Below are positions 25,350 to 34,329 of a stretch of DNA of 52,210 bases, one piece after another; the stretch's first letter is position 1, and each line of letters opens with the position of its first letter. The DNA comes from CAZJVD01 sp964549505 (lineage in GTDB: Bacteria > Bdellovibrionota > UBA1018 > CAZJVD01), in contig CAZJVD010000017.1 in the NCBI GenBank assembly GCA_964549505.1, forward strand, positions 1 through 52,210, read 5' to 3'. The translations under genes and the position numbers were made by a program. The notes under the pieces are model-generated. The model was not told the origin of the DNA, searched no databases, and worked only from the letters and a program-made list of their open reading frames with translations.

Positions 25350-26440
25350 TTTACGAAGATCCCCTCGTCTCTCACCACGCCTCTTAAACGACTCGCACTA
25401 CGGTGTCCGGTACAGAAAAGCGCGATCGTCATCTCACGTTCGATCGCTTGCATCCACTCCAGCAACGTCTCTCTTGACTGTAAGGCTGCCGCCAAGGCCG
25501 GCTGCGCAAATCCAACCCGACGCGCACCGAGCGCGACACACTTCGCTGCATCGACACCCGTTCGGATACCACCGCTCGCCCAGACTTCGGTTGGAGTCTC
25601 ATGAAACACGCTCGTAGCATTCACAACGGACTGCGCAGTCGAGACACCCCAGTTTCCAAATGTCGACTGGAGACGCAAAAGCGGATCGCCCGATTTCCTG
25701 CCCATGGCGTTTCGCTCAGCTTCGATCCGGCCCCAGTGTGTTCCGCCGAGACCACTCACATCAACCGCGAGCAGCGCTTTCGAAACAGCGACCGATCGCA
25801 GTCGTTCCAAGGTCGATCGCGAAAAACCACATCCCGTCTCCTTGATGATCACGGGGACAGGCAAGGCCTCGATCCACCGACGAAGACTCTCGAGGGCGCC
25901 TGAGAAAATGGGCGTTCCTTCTTTTTGAATCGCTTCCTGAAGTGCGTTCAGGTGGACCACCATCGCTTGAGGCTTGAAAACTTGAACAAACGTCTGCGCC
26001 CAATCGATCGCAGCGTTCGGATCCGACGCAATCTGTGTGATCCCCAGATTTCCAAAGTAGAAAAGCTTGTGAAACCGCTCGGCGAACGCTTTCCACTGAT
26101 CCACGGTTTCGTCCCACTGCGGACCCCGACCGCGCCAGTTTTCATAGTCACGTCGCTGCGACCCGACGCCAAAACCCCAACCACGTGTTTCGGCCGACTC
26201 GGCCAAAACCGCATTGATCTCGAGGGCTCGGTCGTGACCGGCTGTCATGCCGGCGATGTAGAAAAGTCCGCCCCAAAGCTGTGGCTCCCGGAGATCAACG
26301 TCCTTGAGGTCACAATCAGGAAGAGCCTCATGGGGAAGCGCAAGACTGTCGAGCCCACCTAGGCCCTCGGCTTGGTTGCGCCGGTCGAGCGCCAAACGTA
26401 TATGATCGCGTTTCCGATTTTCGAACTCTAGATCGTCCAC
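25346..26440 (-). CDS. fni: Isopentenyl-diphosphate isomerase, type 2 (FMN-dependent)
   Basis: Interconverts IPP and DMAPP using reduced FMN. The 364-residue protein starts at GTG 26440 (V-D-D-L-E-F-E-N-R-K-R-D-H-I), with GGAA about 6 bases before it. The frame is open to 26509, but the type 2 family starts with exactly this R-K-x-D-H-I segment. TIM-barrel FMN motifs follow: G-S-Q-R-R-D-Y (about 100), K-E-T-G-C-G-F-S, D-V-S-G-L-G-G-T-H and A-S-G-G-I-R-T-G. It is the first gene of the mevalonate operon and is divergent from the lpt/rpoN operon. Confidence 0.93.
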   Translation of the reverse strand: MDDLEFENRKRDHIRLALDRRNQAEGLGGLDSLALPHEALPDCDLKDVDLREPQLWGGLFYIAGMTAGHDRALEINAVLAESAETRGWGFGVGSQRRDYENWRGRGPQWDETVDQWKAFAERFHKLFYFGNLGITQIASDPNAAIDWAQTFVQVFKPQAMVVHLNALQEAIQKEGTPIFSGALESLRRWIEALPVPVIIKETGCGFSRSTLERLRSVAVSKALLAVDVSGLGGTHWGRIEAERNAMGRKSGDPLLRLQSTFGNWGVSTAQSVVNATSVFHETPTEVWASGGIRTGVDAAKCVALGARRVGFAQPALAAALQSRETLLEWMQAIEREMTIALFCTGHRSASRLRGVVRDEGIFVK

Positions 26441-26541
26441 AGAATTTCCACTAATTTCATGACACCCTATCCTAAAACCTCCTGTCCCGAAACCCCCTAG
26501 CGACCTCAACGGCCTGTCGGTATGCTTTTAGACTGCAAACC

Positions 26542-27684
26542 ATGAGTGCTGTCCCAGTCGCCGAAACTCACGAACCCATTCACGGAAAGCCTTGGCTCAA
26601 GGTTTTGCTCTCCCTCATCTTGACGGTGCAGATCATGATCTTCTCGGCGGACAATCTCGAGTCTGATCTTTCCTCAACGGGACAGCGATCCATCAACCCG
26701 GACGAGCTCCTGGACGTGATCCTGCCTAAAGAGGCGCGACTCGCACCCGGAATTCCTGAAGATCGCATTCCCGACTACAGCATCGACCACTTTCACTTCA
26801 TCGCCACGCGCGCTGGCAATCGAGAGTGGAAAATCGTTTCGCGATACGCGCATCTCTACTCAAAAGAAGACATCATTCATGGAAAGGAAGTCACCGCTTA
26901 CCTCTACGACGAAGTGGGAAAGGCAACGCTCGTAGAAGGACGTGAGGCGAAGTATCGACAACAGGCTGGAGAACTCGAGATTTTTGGAAACGTAACCACG
27001 ACATTCCCTGACGGGTTCAAAGTCTACAGCGACTACATGAAGTACTTTTCAAAGACGCGTTTCATCACCGTTCCCAACACGGAACGTGTCGTCGGTATCG
27101 GTCGAGTGAGTGGAGCTGATGAGTTCTCGTTCCATAGTTTTGGATTGGACTACGACCTGACGAAAAATCTGATCTTCTTGCACACCGAAGTGAACATGAC
27201 GCTTCGAAAGCCTGCAACAAAAACCACACCGGAGCAAAAAACGACGATCGACTCCGATGAGTGCTCGATCGATCGCACTACCAAACTGGCCCATTTTACG
27301 ATGCGACAAAACAGGCCGCTCGCCGAACGTTTTGTACGCTTGACCCAACCCAATCTCTTCGTACGATCCCGACGTGTCGAACTCTTTTATGGTGGCGAAA
27401 AAGGCTTTTTAAAATCCCTTTTCGCATATGACGACGTATTCATTCATGAGACGGACAGCAAAGACCAATCCCTGCGCTATGCCACATGCGGCCAGGCCGA
27501 ATTCGATCAGAACAACAATTTGATTATTCTCACGCGCTATCCGCAAGTGTATCAAGATTCGGACACGGTCACTGGGGAGGTCATCGTGATCCATCGAGAC
27601 ACCGACGTAATTGAGATCAAGCAAAGCAACGCATTCAGCGAAGGATCCAAAAATAATCCCAAGGACAATCCCAGGAACCATTAA
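26542..27684 (+). CDS. LptC-LptA fusion, LPS transport
   Basis: A 380-residue protein with one N-terminal membrane helix (about 18-36), an LptC-like beta-jellyroll (about 75-215: repeated strands around 'IDHFHFIATRAG', 'KATLVEGREAKYRQQAGELEIFGN' and 'DEFSFHSFGLDYDLTK' sections), and a second OstA/LptA-like unit (about 230-370) ending 'GEVIVIHRDTDVIEIKQS'. LptC is anchored in the inner membrane and passes LPS to LptA in the periplasm. Here both seem to be one chain. It is followed 3 bases later by lptB. The domain limits are read by eye and the fusion is inferred. Confidence 0.72.
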   Translation: MSAVPVAETHEPIHGKPWLKVLLSLILTVQIMIFSADNLESDLSSTGQRSINPDELLDVILPKEARLAPGIPEDRIPDYSIDHFHFIATRAGNREWKIVSRYAHLYSKEDIIHGKEVTAYLYDEVGKATLVEGREAKYRQQAGELEIFGNVTTTFPDGFKVYSDYMKYFSKTRFITVPNTERVVGIGRVSGADEFSFHSFGLDYDLTKNLIFLHTEVNMTLRKPATKTTPEQKTTIDSDECSIDRTTKLAHFTMRQNRPLAERFVRLTQPNLFVRSRRVELFYGGEKGFLKSLFAYDDVFIHETDSKDQSLRYATCGQAEFDQNNNLIILTRYPQVYQDSDTVTGEVIVIHRDTDVIEIKQSNAFSEGSKNNPKDNPRNH

Positions 27685-27687
27685 CTT

Positions 27688-28434
27688 ATGACAACCGTTG
27701 TGCGCCCCAAAGAACGCCTACTGCAAGCCGTTGGACTCAAGAAAGCGTTCAAAAAACGCCCTGTTGTGAAAGGCGTGAGTTTCGAAGTCAAATCAGGCCA
27801 GGTCGTGGGATTGCTCGGTCCCAACGGCGCCGGCAAGACGACATCCTTCTACATGGTGGTCGGGCTCATTCGAGCGGACGACGGTCGCGTCCTCTTAAAT
27901 GGCGAAGATATAACGGGATTGCCAATGCACGAACGCGCACGCACCGGCATCGCATACTTGCCCCAAGAAGCGAGTGTGTTTCGTCGGATGTCAGCTGAGG
28001 AAAATATTTTGGCGGTGCTTGAGACACTCGACATCACCGAAGCGGAACGCCGCGATCGCCTCCAGCGTTTGATCGACGAATTTCACCTGAACGCCATTGC
28101 GAAACAGAAGGCGTTCACGCTCTCCGGTGGAGAACGACGCCGGGTCGAGGTCGCCCGCGCACTGGCTCTCAATCCTACGTTTCTCCTCCTCGACGAACCG
28201 TTCGCCGGGATCGATCCGATTGCAGTCGGCGATATTCAGAGGATGATTGTAAAACTCAGGACTCGGGACATTGGCATCCTCATTACGGACCACAACGTAC
28301 GAGAAACACTAGAGATCTGTGACTTGGGATATGTGCTCAATGATGGTAAGATTTTAGAGAAGGGTACGCCCGCGGAAATAGCTAGCAGCCGCGCTGCGAG
28401 AGAGATTTACTTGGGCGAAAAATTTACTCTTTAA
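27688..28434 (+). CDS. lptB: LPS export ABC transporter ATP-binding protein
   Basis: A 248-residue ATPase of the Lpt system that drives LPS extraction through LptF/LptG. It has Walker A G-P-N-G-A-G-K-T-T (44-52), Q-loop 'YLPQEASVFRR' typical of LptB, the signature L-S-G-G-E (145-149) and Walker B with 'LLLDEPFAGIDP' (166-177). It begins 3 bases after the LptC/A fusion and is followed 48 bases later by rpoN, the same order as in many proteobacteria. LptF and LptG permeases are not in the window. Confidence 0.95.
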   Translation: MTTVVRPKERLLQAVGLKKAFKKRPVVKGVSFEVKSGQVVGLLGPNGAGKTTSFYMVVGLIRADDGRVLLNGEDITGLPMHERARTGIAYLPQEASVFRRMSAEENILAVLETLDITEAERRDRLQRLIDEFHLNAIAKQKAFTLSGGERRRVEVARALALNPTFLLLDEPFAGIDPIAVGDIQRMIVKLRTRDIGILITDHNVRETLEICDLGYVLNDGKILEKGTPAEIASSRAAREIYLGEKFTL

Positions 28435-28482
28435 AGCGCCAAACAGAGCACCAAACCGAGCAAATGACAGAGTAAATGTACG

Positions 28483-29964
28483 ATGGGCATTGACCTCAAA
28501 TTAAACCTTAGGCTCAGTCAGCAGCTCGTGATGACGCCACAGCTGCAGCAAGCGATCAAGCTGCTGCAGATGAATCGGCTGGAGCTCACGCAAACAATCA
28601 ATCAAGAGCTCGTCGATAATCCACTTCTCGAAGAAGTCATGGAGTCCGTCGACGCCGAGGGTGAGAGTTCCGAGCCGACGACCGATCAAGCTGATCCCGA
28701 GGCCGAGCAAAAGCGTGACGAAATGGCTTACGAGAAGCCGGCCGAAGCCGATGAAGCCGCCGTCAAGACTAAAGATGACTTTAACTGGGAGTCGTACATC
28801 GAGGACTTTAACTCGAACTATTCGACCTCCGCGCCCATGCGCGAAATCAACGACGAACTCCCGCAGTTCGAAAGTGTTTTAACGAAGACCACTTCGCTCG
28901 AGGATCACTTGTTGTGGCAGCTTTCGATGTCGGAGCTGGCCGATGATGAAAAGAATTTTGGTCGACTGGTTGTCGGCAATCTCTCCGACGACGGCTATCT
29001 CATAGCCTCTCTCGAAGACATCGCTAAGGAATCCAGTCTCGAGGTCGAAGACGCCGAAGAGGTTTTAAAGATCCTGCAACGCTTTGATCCGATCGGCGCA
29101 TGTTCGCGCGATCTGCGCGAGTGCCTCTTGATTCAGGCCTCGTTCATGAAGCCGCGCCAGCCGCTCGTTGAGCGCATCATCGACAATCACTTGGCCGACC
29201 TTGAAAAACGCGCCTACAACGTCATCGCCAAGGCGCTCGAGATTCCGCTCGACAAGGTCATCGAGGCAACCAAGCTGATCATGGAGTTCGAACCGAAACC
29301 CGGTCGTGGGTTTCAGGCCGCCGACACGCAGTACATCACGCCGGATATTTACGTCTACAAGTTGGCCGAGGAATTCGTGATTGTTTTGAATGAAGAAGGT
29401 CTGCCGCGACTTCGGATTTCAAACTACTACAAAGAAATTCTTGCGCAGAAGAACGCCGATAACAAACAGACCAAAGAGTACGTTCAAGACAAACTGCGCT
29501 CGGCGCTTTGGATGATCCGATCGATTCACAACCGTCAAAAGACGATTTACAAAGTGACCGATGCGATCGTGAAACGTCAGCGTGAGTTTTTTGAGGTCGG
29601 TGTCCAGGCGTTGAAACCGATGATCTTGCGAGATATCGCTGGTGACATCGGCATGCACGAGTCGACCATTTCGCGTGTCACGACAAACAAGTTCGTCCAC
29701 ACACCGGTCGGGATTTTCGAGCTCAAATACTTTTTCAACTCGAGCATCGGTGCCGCCGATGGATCGGACGCCGTCGCGAGCGAAGCAGTTAAAGAGCGCA
29801 TCAAAACACTGGTTAGTTCTGAAGACGCGCGCCGCCCGCTTTCGGATCAAAAGTTGGTCGAACTCTTACGGGCTGAAAACATCGAGATTGCCCGCCGAAC
29901 GGTAGCCAAGTACCGCGAAATGCTTGGGATTCTTTCATCGGGAAAGCGCAAAAAAGTTTTTTAG
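28483..29964 (+). CDS. rpoN: RNA polymerase sigma-54 factor
   Basis: Recognises -24/-12 promoters that need AAA+ activators. The 493-residue protein has the Gln/Leu-rich region I ('LNLRLSQQLVMTPQLQQAIK'), an acidic region II (about 50-105), the core-binding domain, the HTH with 'MHESTISRVTTNKFVHTPVG' and the RpoN box A-R-R-T-V-A-K-Y-R-E (470-479) near the C-terminus. It follows lptB as in other proteobacteria. The stop codon lies inside a 12-bp tandem duplication (29955-29978), and a long hairpin follows directly. Confidence 0.97.
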   Translation: MGIDLKLNLRLSQQLVMTPQLQQAIKLLQMNRLELTQTINQELVDNPLLEEVMESVDAEGESSEPTTDQADPEAEQKRDEMAYEKPAEADEAAVKTKDDFNWESYIEDFNSNYSTSAPMREINDELPQFESVLTKTTSLEDHLLWQLSMSELADDEKNFGRLVVGNLSDDGYLIASLEDIAKESSLEVEDAEEVLKILQRFDPIGACSRDLRECLLIQASFMKPRQPLVERIIDNHLADLEKRAYNVIAKALEIPLDKVIEATKLIMEFEPKPGRGFQAADTQYITPDIYVYKLAEEFVIVLNEEGLPRLRISNYYKEILAQKNADNKQTKEYVQDKLRSALWMIRSIHNRQKTIYKVTDAIVKRQREFFEVGVQALKPMILRDIAGDIGMHESTISRVTTNKFVHTPVGIFELKYFFNSSIGAADGSDAVASEAVKERIKTLVSSEDARRPLSDQKLVELLRAENIEIARRTVAKYREMLGILSSGKRKKVF

Positions 29965-29976
29965 CGAGTTTTTTAG

Positions 29977-30029
29977 CGTGCGGACCACCTTTCGTGGATG
30001 CTTCGCATCCACGAAAGGTGGTCCGCACG
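29977..30029. repeat. Perfect 53-nt hairpin downstream of rpoN, copy 1
   Basis: Two 25-nt arms (29977-30001 and 30005-30029) pair without mismatch around a TTC loop. The left arm begins CGTGCGGACCACC. The same sequence recurs at 31562-31612. It has no U-tract on either strand, so it is not a typical intrinsic terminator. It is more like a REP-type palindromic element, although position at gene ends suggests a role in RNA stability or transcription termination. Confidence 0.9.
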
Positions 30030-30085
30030 TTGAGCTTCAACGGAGTTTCATTGAGTTTTATGACTCTACGTGTTAATTAAACCGT

Positions 30086-31561
30086 GTGTTTTGGTTGGTT
30101 TTTAGCCTCATAGCGTTCGGAGCTCAGCATCCTTCCGTAGGATCGGGACCTGTCCGCACCGCACCCCCAAAGCCAAGTTCCGGAGAGCCGGCCGCATTCG
30201 TACGCGAAGTTTTCGATGCCGTGGGCTGGCGAAAAGACGCTCCCGAGTCCGACAAGGACTTCAGAGAGGGAGAGGAGCTGAGACAAAGCTTTGAAAAGCG
30301 CTTAGGCCCTTCGCGGTCGATCGACCCCCTTATGAGGGCAGCCCTCGACGAACGTTGGGATTCCATGCCCGACACCTCCGAGGCTGACGCTTGCCAGGCG
30401 ATCTGTCGGCTCTCAACGGGCCTCTTAGATTGGGAGAACCCCAGCACCGCGACCGGCTGGCAAGCCAGTCGGCCACAGGTGAACGACAAGGAGGGGGTGG
30501 AGAACGGTCAATGGGCGGATTCTCGAACGTCGGTCTATTATCGCGGCACACGCGAACTCAGTCTTCTTTTTGCGCTTCGAACGCGCGGCATCTGTCCTCC
30601 GTCCAAGAGCATCGTCGAAGACGCCGTTCGAAAATTTCGCGGAATTGTCGAGGCAAAAACGATCTGTCCAAAGCCCAAACCGCAGGAGGTTGAGACAGAG
30701 TCGTGGGTTTTTGAGTCGTTTGAAAATCTTGCCCAGCGCATCCGAGACCCATCTTTACCGACGCTCTTGGTGCGACCGCTGGCCTTTCTCAATGTGCTGG
30801 CACTCCAAGAAGTGCTGGATGAGGAGGGAATCACGAACGATCTCGCGTTTTGGAGCATGATGTTTGCGAGGACCATCGACGCAGATCTTTCAGCGCGACC
30901 TCAGGAAATAAAAGGATGGGGAAGCCTCTACCAGGGTTTTTTCCTACCGTGGGTCATGGCTATTAGTCACGGAACTCGTTCGGATACGCGCTCCAGAGTG
31001 TACTCTGACATTCTTGAACCTTGGGCGAGGAACTTACTTGCTGCCGACAAACGGTTCGCGGTTCCGTATGGATTTTCAGAAAGCATAAACAGCAACGCGG
31101 AAGGTCGCGGATCCGCTGGACGGGCGGTGGGATTTTATGGAGCGCTTGCACTCAGAGCGCCGGGGTACCTCGGGGACCTCGCTGACGCACTCGAGTTCTT
31201 TGCGCGTCCTGAGGTTTTCCTTTCCTACCTCGTCGAACTTCACGGCAATGACAATCACAATTTCCCCGAGTATCTTGCGCCTTATTATGTGTACATCAAT
31301 CTCGCGATCGCTTCTTCGTATGCACGCTGGTTAGCTACCCAGCCCGACTTTGAAGAGCGAGCCACCGCCGTAATCGCAAAGCTCCGAAAGTTCTCGATGC
31401 TCCTACTCACCCAGAATCGTGAGCACGCCACTCCTGATGGCTGGGTCGGCCTCCAGGCCTACGCCGACGCAACACTCGGACTGGCTCTGTCGACACAAGT
31501 GAAAAGCTGCTTTGGAAAACCGATCTCAAGTTCGGGTGTCTTGCCGGCGACGATCTACTAG
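30086..31561 (+). CDS. Exported protein of unknown function between hairpins
   Basis: A 491-residue protein starting at GTG 30086, with a short hydrophobic leader (V-F-W-L-V-F-S-L-I-A-F-G-A) fitting a signal peptide. The rest is mainly helical with many aromatic residues, recurring W, Y and 'LPWVMAISHG'-type segments. That resembles alpha/alpha-toroid proteins, but no catalytic set is clear. Cysteines pair near 123/127. A duplicate 51-53 nt hairpin lies on each side of the gene. It is convergent with the lipoprotein gene. Function is not recognised. Confidence 0.6.
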   Translation: MFWLVFSLIAFGAQHPSVGSGPVRTAPPKPSSGEPAAFVREVFDAVGWRKDAPESDKDFREGEELRQSFEKRLGPSRSIDPLMRAALDERWDSMPDTSEADACQAICRLSTGLLDWENPSTATGWQASRPQVNDKEGVENGQWADSRTSVYYRGTRELSLLFALRTRGICPPSKSIVEDAVRKFRGIVEAKTICPKPKPQEVETESWVFESFENLAQRIRDPSLPTLLVRPLAFLNVLALQEVLDEEGITNDLAFWSMMFARTIDADLSARPQEIKGWGSLYQGFFLPWVMAISHGTRSDTRSRVYSDILEPWARNLLAADKRFAVPYGFSESINSNAEGRGSAGRAVGFYGALALRAPGYLGDLADALEFFARPEVFLSYLVELHGNDNHNFPEYLAPYYVYINLAIASSYARWLATQPDFEERATAVIAKLRKFSMLLLTQNREHATPDGWVGLQAYADATLGLALSTQVKSCFGKPISSSGVLPATIY

Positions 31562-31612
31562 GTGCGGACCACCTTTCGTGGATGCTTCGCATCCACGAAA
31601 GGTGGTCCGCAC
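31562..31612. repeat. Perfect 51-nt hairpin between convergent genes, copy 2
   Basis: Identical to 29978-30028, with arms of 24 nt around TTC, starting at the base after the stop of the 30086-31561 gene. Identity with copy 1 continues through GTTG on the right. On the left it stops at the palindrome edge. It separates convergent genes and could terminate both, but a U-tract is lacking. Confidence 0.9.
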
Positions 31613-31620
31613 GTTGCGCC

Positions 31621-32850
31621 CTAGTCCGAAGAGATTTTGTAGAGACTGAGTTTCGAGAGATCCGACCCAACCCAAACCCAAATCGCACCGTCGATCTTCG
31701 CTGCCGTCGTAAGATACGATCCGTCTTGTGTGGGGACGAGGATTTCGCTCTGTATTTTTCCAGCCTGATCCAGCGACCAGAGATGCGAGTCCGGGAGACC
31801 CTCGACTCGCGTGACAACACTCGAAGGAGTGAAGCCCGCAAGCACCCGTCCTCCCACCGAGATCAGTTTCGGTGAAAAATCCGCAAAGTATGGGTCCGAA
31901 TGCTTGAATCCGGGTTGAATATCGCAGTTCCCGTCGCTCTTAAATGTCACGCGAAATTCACTCAAACTCTGGCCCTTTGGATTGTTGCCGTAAACAACGA
32001 CTGACATCGGGACAGCACCGCGTTCGAGTTGTTCAGAATACGAGTCCAGTTCGCGCTCGCCACACCGTCTGCCTTTGCCATCCAAGACGCTCAGCACCTG
32101 CTTGCGCGCGCGTGACGAGATCTTTCTCAGTTCGAGGATCCATGTGAGTTCGTTGTCGCCGACCATGCGAACGACTTCGCCCGAAATTTTCGATGTCCAC
32201 GCGACCGTGTTTTTCTCAAAATGCGTGACCCCACCGCCAGCGCTGGCCACCGTCACGCCGCGCTTCGAATCTTCGGCGTCGACCACAAAATGGAGTGCCT
32301 CAGCCGAGGCGGGAACGGAGGTGACGGGCTTGCCACTCCAATCAAAAACGCGATACGCCGTTTTCGGATCACTGTCATCGTCGTGCAAACACAGAATCTG
32401 TTTATCGGCTTCGAAAATCACAGGTTCACAGTGTCCCGGCTGACTCCACTCGACATGACCGTCTTTGTTCCAAGCCACGATCTGCTCGTCGAAGGTGTTC
32501 GCAACCACGCGATCCCCCGATCGTGAGATCGCTTTCACACGCACCATCGCCCGCAACGGCTGTTTCCATTGAACGCTACCGTCGGAGCGAAACCGAAACA
32601 TCCAGGGACGGTCGATCGTCCCTCCGTGCTCGGTGGTTTTCTGAATATCGGGATCCGGCACCAGAATCACGAGCGCCCCACCGTCAGAAGAAAAAATCTC
32701 GAGATCCGTGATTCGACCCGGTAACCGCGTGCTGACGCTTGCTCGCGGCCGCGGCAAACTGTCCATACTCGCATCGAGAAGCGGATGCTGCTCAAACGAT
32801 GAGGAGCAGGCGACGAAAAATAGAAAAATGGCGGTCGCGAGGAGACGCAT
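31621..32850 (-). CDS. Lipoprotein with a beta-propeller-like repeat pattern
   Basis: A 409-residue protein. The lipobox L-F-F-V-A-C (Cys15) follows a short signal, so the mature protein is lipid-anchored. After the anchor the sequence is rich in strand-forming units with W or G every 40 or so residues ('SDGSVQWKQPL', 'DGHVEWSQPGH', 'KNTVAWTSKI'), like WD/PQQ-type propellers. BamB-like architecture is possible, but no BAM neighbour is present. Serine after Cys would favour the outer membrane. Function is unknown. Confidence 0.65.
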   Translation of the reverse strand: MRLLATAIFLFFVACSSSFEQHPLLDASMDSLPRPRASVSTRLPGRITDLEIFSSDGGALVILVPDPDIQKTTEHGGTIDRPWMFRFRSDGSVQWKQPLRAMVRVKAISRSGDRVVANTFDEQIVAWNKDGHVEWSQPGHCEPVIFEADKQILCLHDDDSDPKTAYRVFDWSGKPVTSVPASAEALHFVVDAEDSKRGVTVASAGGGVTHFEKNTVAWTSKISGEVVRMVGDNELTWILELRKISSRARKQVLSVLDGKGRRCGERELDSYSEQLERGAVPMSVVVYGNNPKGQSLSEFRVTFKSDGNCDIQPGFKHSDPYFADFSPKLISVGGRVLAGFTPSSVVTRVEGLPDSHLWSLDQAGKIQSEILVPTQDGSYLTTAAKIDGAIWVWVGSDLSKLSLYKISSD

Positions 32851-32902
32851 GAGTTCAGTCTATCAGAAATGGTGTCCGGCTACTTTTGTTGGCGCTACAG
32901 TG

Positions 32903-33277
32903 TCAGCCAGCGCGGGTCTTGAGCTTGTGGTACTGCCCCTCAACACGGCGCTTGTTTTCAGCGTCGGCTTTTTCTTTGTAGTCTTCGATCGAAACAAAGC
33001 CGTAGATCTTCTTGAGCAGCATGATGTTCACCTGCTCACCGAGCTCCTGAACGATGGCCTGTTCGTACACGGTCGGAACGGCGATCTTCATCTTGCGAAT
33101 CGTCCCGATATAGTCTTTTACAACGGCCGCAATAAAGGTTTGACGATCGAGGCCAGATTCGGGGAAGTTCAAGAGATGCTGTTCAAAAATGACAAAGAGT
33201 GGATCGGTACTACCGTCGGCTGGGGCCACCACGTCGCTCGTCTTCTTCTTAATCGGGTTAATCGGGCGCTTTGACAT
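32903..33277 (-). CDS. Small conserved-looking cytosolic protein
   Basis: A 124-residue protein starting M-S-K-R-P-I-N-P-I-K-K-K with a basic, disordered N-terminus (1-25) and a helical body. No signal peptide, membrane segment or known motif. The body is rich in charged heptad-like stretches near the end ('EKADAENKRRVEGQYHKLK'), suggesting a coiled coil. It is divergent from nrnA across 38 bases and ends 52 bases from the lipoprotein start. I do not recognise a family. Confidence 0.55.
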   Translation of the reverse strand: MSKRPINPIKKKTSDVVAPADGSTDPLFVIFEQHLLNFPESGLDRQTFIAAVVKDYIGTIRKMKIAVPTVYEQAIVQELGEQVNIMLLKKIYGFVSIEDYKEKADAENKRRVEGQYHKLKTRAG

Positions 33278-33315
33278 AACGTCTAAAGAGATTTTCGGCG
33301 AAATGAGGATAAAAC

Positions 33316-34323
33316 TTGAGGCGACCGCGATCCATTCAAAGCCTGAGAAGATTGATAGAAACAATCAAGAAATCCCGTCGTATTCTCGTCTCAACGCATC
33401 AACTCCCCGACGGAGACGGCCTCGGGGCTGAAACAGCTCTTTATCACTATCTTCGCAAGGCCGGAAAATCTGTTCAGATCTGCAATCCTGACCCGCCCCC
33501 AGGGCGGTACAAGTTCCTCGATCCAAGCGGAAAAATTCTAAAATCCGTCGGAAAAAAGCTTCCTTGGAACCGTTTTGACTGCTGGATCATCGTCGACACG
33601 AACGATCCGAGACGACTTGGCAAACTCTGGCCCGAGCTCAGTGTTCGCGCGAAAAAGATTGTCTTCCTCGATCACCATGTCGAACTTTCACAAAATGACA
33701 GTTACCCGCCGCATGCAACCTGTGTGGCCGATAAGACCTCGAGTAGTATCGGCGAACTTCTCGACCATGTGTTTACCGAATGGGGCGCCGTTAAACTGGA
33801 TGCGAAAATCTCACTCGGTCTTTATGTCTCGGTCATGACCGACACCAACAGCTTTCGCTACGCACGCACGACACCGGCCGCCCACGCCATCGCGGCTCGG
33901 TCGATCGAACAAGGGGTGAATCCGGAGACCATCTATCAAGCCATCTACTCATCGAAACAAGTTTCTCACCTCAAGTTGCTCGGTCGCATGCTCGAGACAC
34001 TGAAGGTCGATGGCCGCGGTAAAATTGCGTGGTTCGAGATGCCGCTGTCCGAGCGAAAGCGTTTCGGAGCCAGCGCCGATGACACGCAGTCGTTTCTCAA
34101 CTTTCTCTTACTCCTCAAGGACGCGGAGCTCGTCTGCTTGTTTCGCGAAGAAGACGACCGGCGTATCCGAGTGTCCATCAAGTCCAAAGGAACCATCAAA
34201 GTCGAGTCGGTCGCAAGCGAACTCGGCGGTGGTGGACATGAGTACGCCGCTGGACTCTCGCTCGCGTTATCCATGCGCGAAACGGTTCGAACCGTCGTCG
34301 ATCGACTGACGATGCTGCTGTAA
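33316..34323 (+). CDS. nrnA: DHH-family phosphoesterase (NrnA-like)
   Basis: A 335-residue protein that probably degrades very short RNAs (nanoRNA) and/or pAp. DHH/DHHA1 motifs are all visible: T-H-Q-L-P-D-G-D (27-34) with H28, D32 and D34, D94 in V-D-T-N-D-P, D-H-H (119-121), the D-T-N-S-F-R motif (about 175), and the C-terminal G-G-G-H-E-Y-A-A-G substrate loop. Start TTG 33316 is chosen because an in-frame stop lies just upstream and GAGG precedes it by 7 bases. A terminator-like hairpin follows. Confidence 0.9.
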   Translation: MRRPRSIQSLRRLIETIKKSRRILVSTHQLPDGDGLGAETALYHYLRKAGKSVQICNPDPPPGRYKFLDPSGKILKSVGKKLPWNRFDCWIIVDTNDPRRLGKLWPELSVRAKKIVFLDHHVELSQNDSYPPHATCVADKTSSSIGELLDHVFTEWGAVKLDAKISLGLYVSVMTDTNSFRYARTTPAAHAIAARSIEQGVNPETIYQAIYSSKQVSHLKLLGRMLETLKVDGRGKIAWFEMPLSERKRFGASADDTQSFLNFLLLLKDAELVCLFREEDDRRIRVSIKSKGTIKVESVASELGGGGHEYAAGLSLALSMRETVRTVVDRLTMLL

Positions 34324-34329
34324 GATGAG

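Noticed and set aside
29977..30029. Intrinsic terminator of rpoN
   Set aside because: The stem is far longer than usual, no U-tract follows, and the same sequence is repeated at another gene end. I keep it as a repeat, with termination possible.
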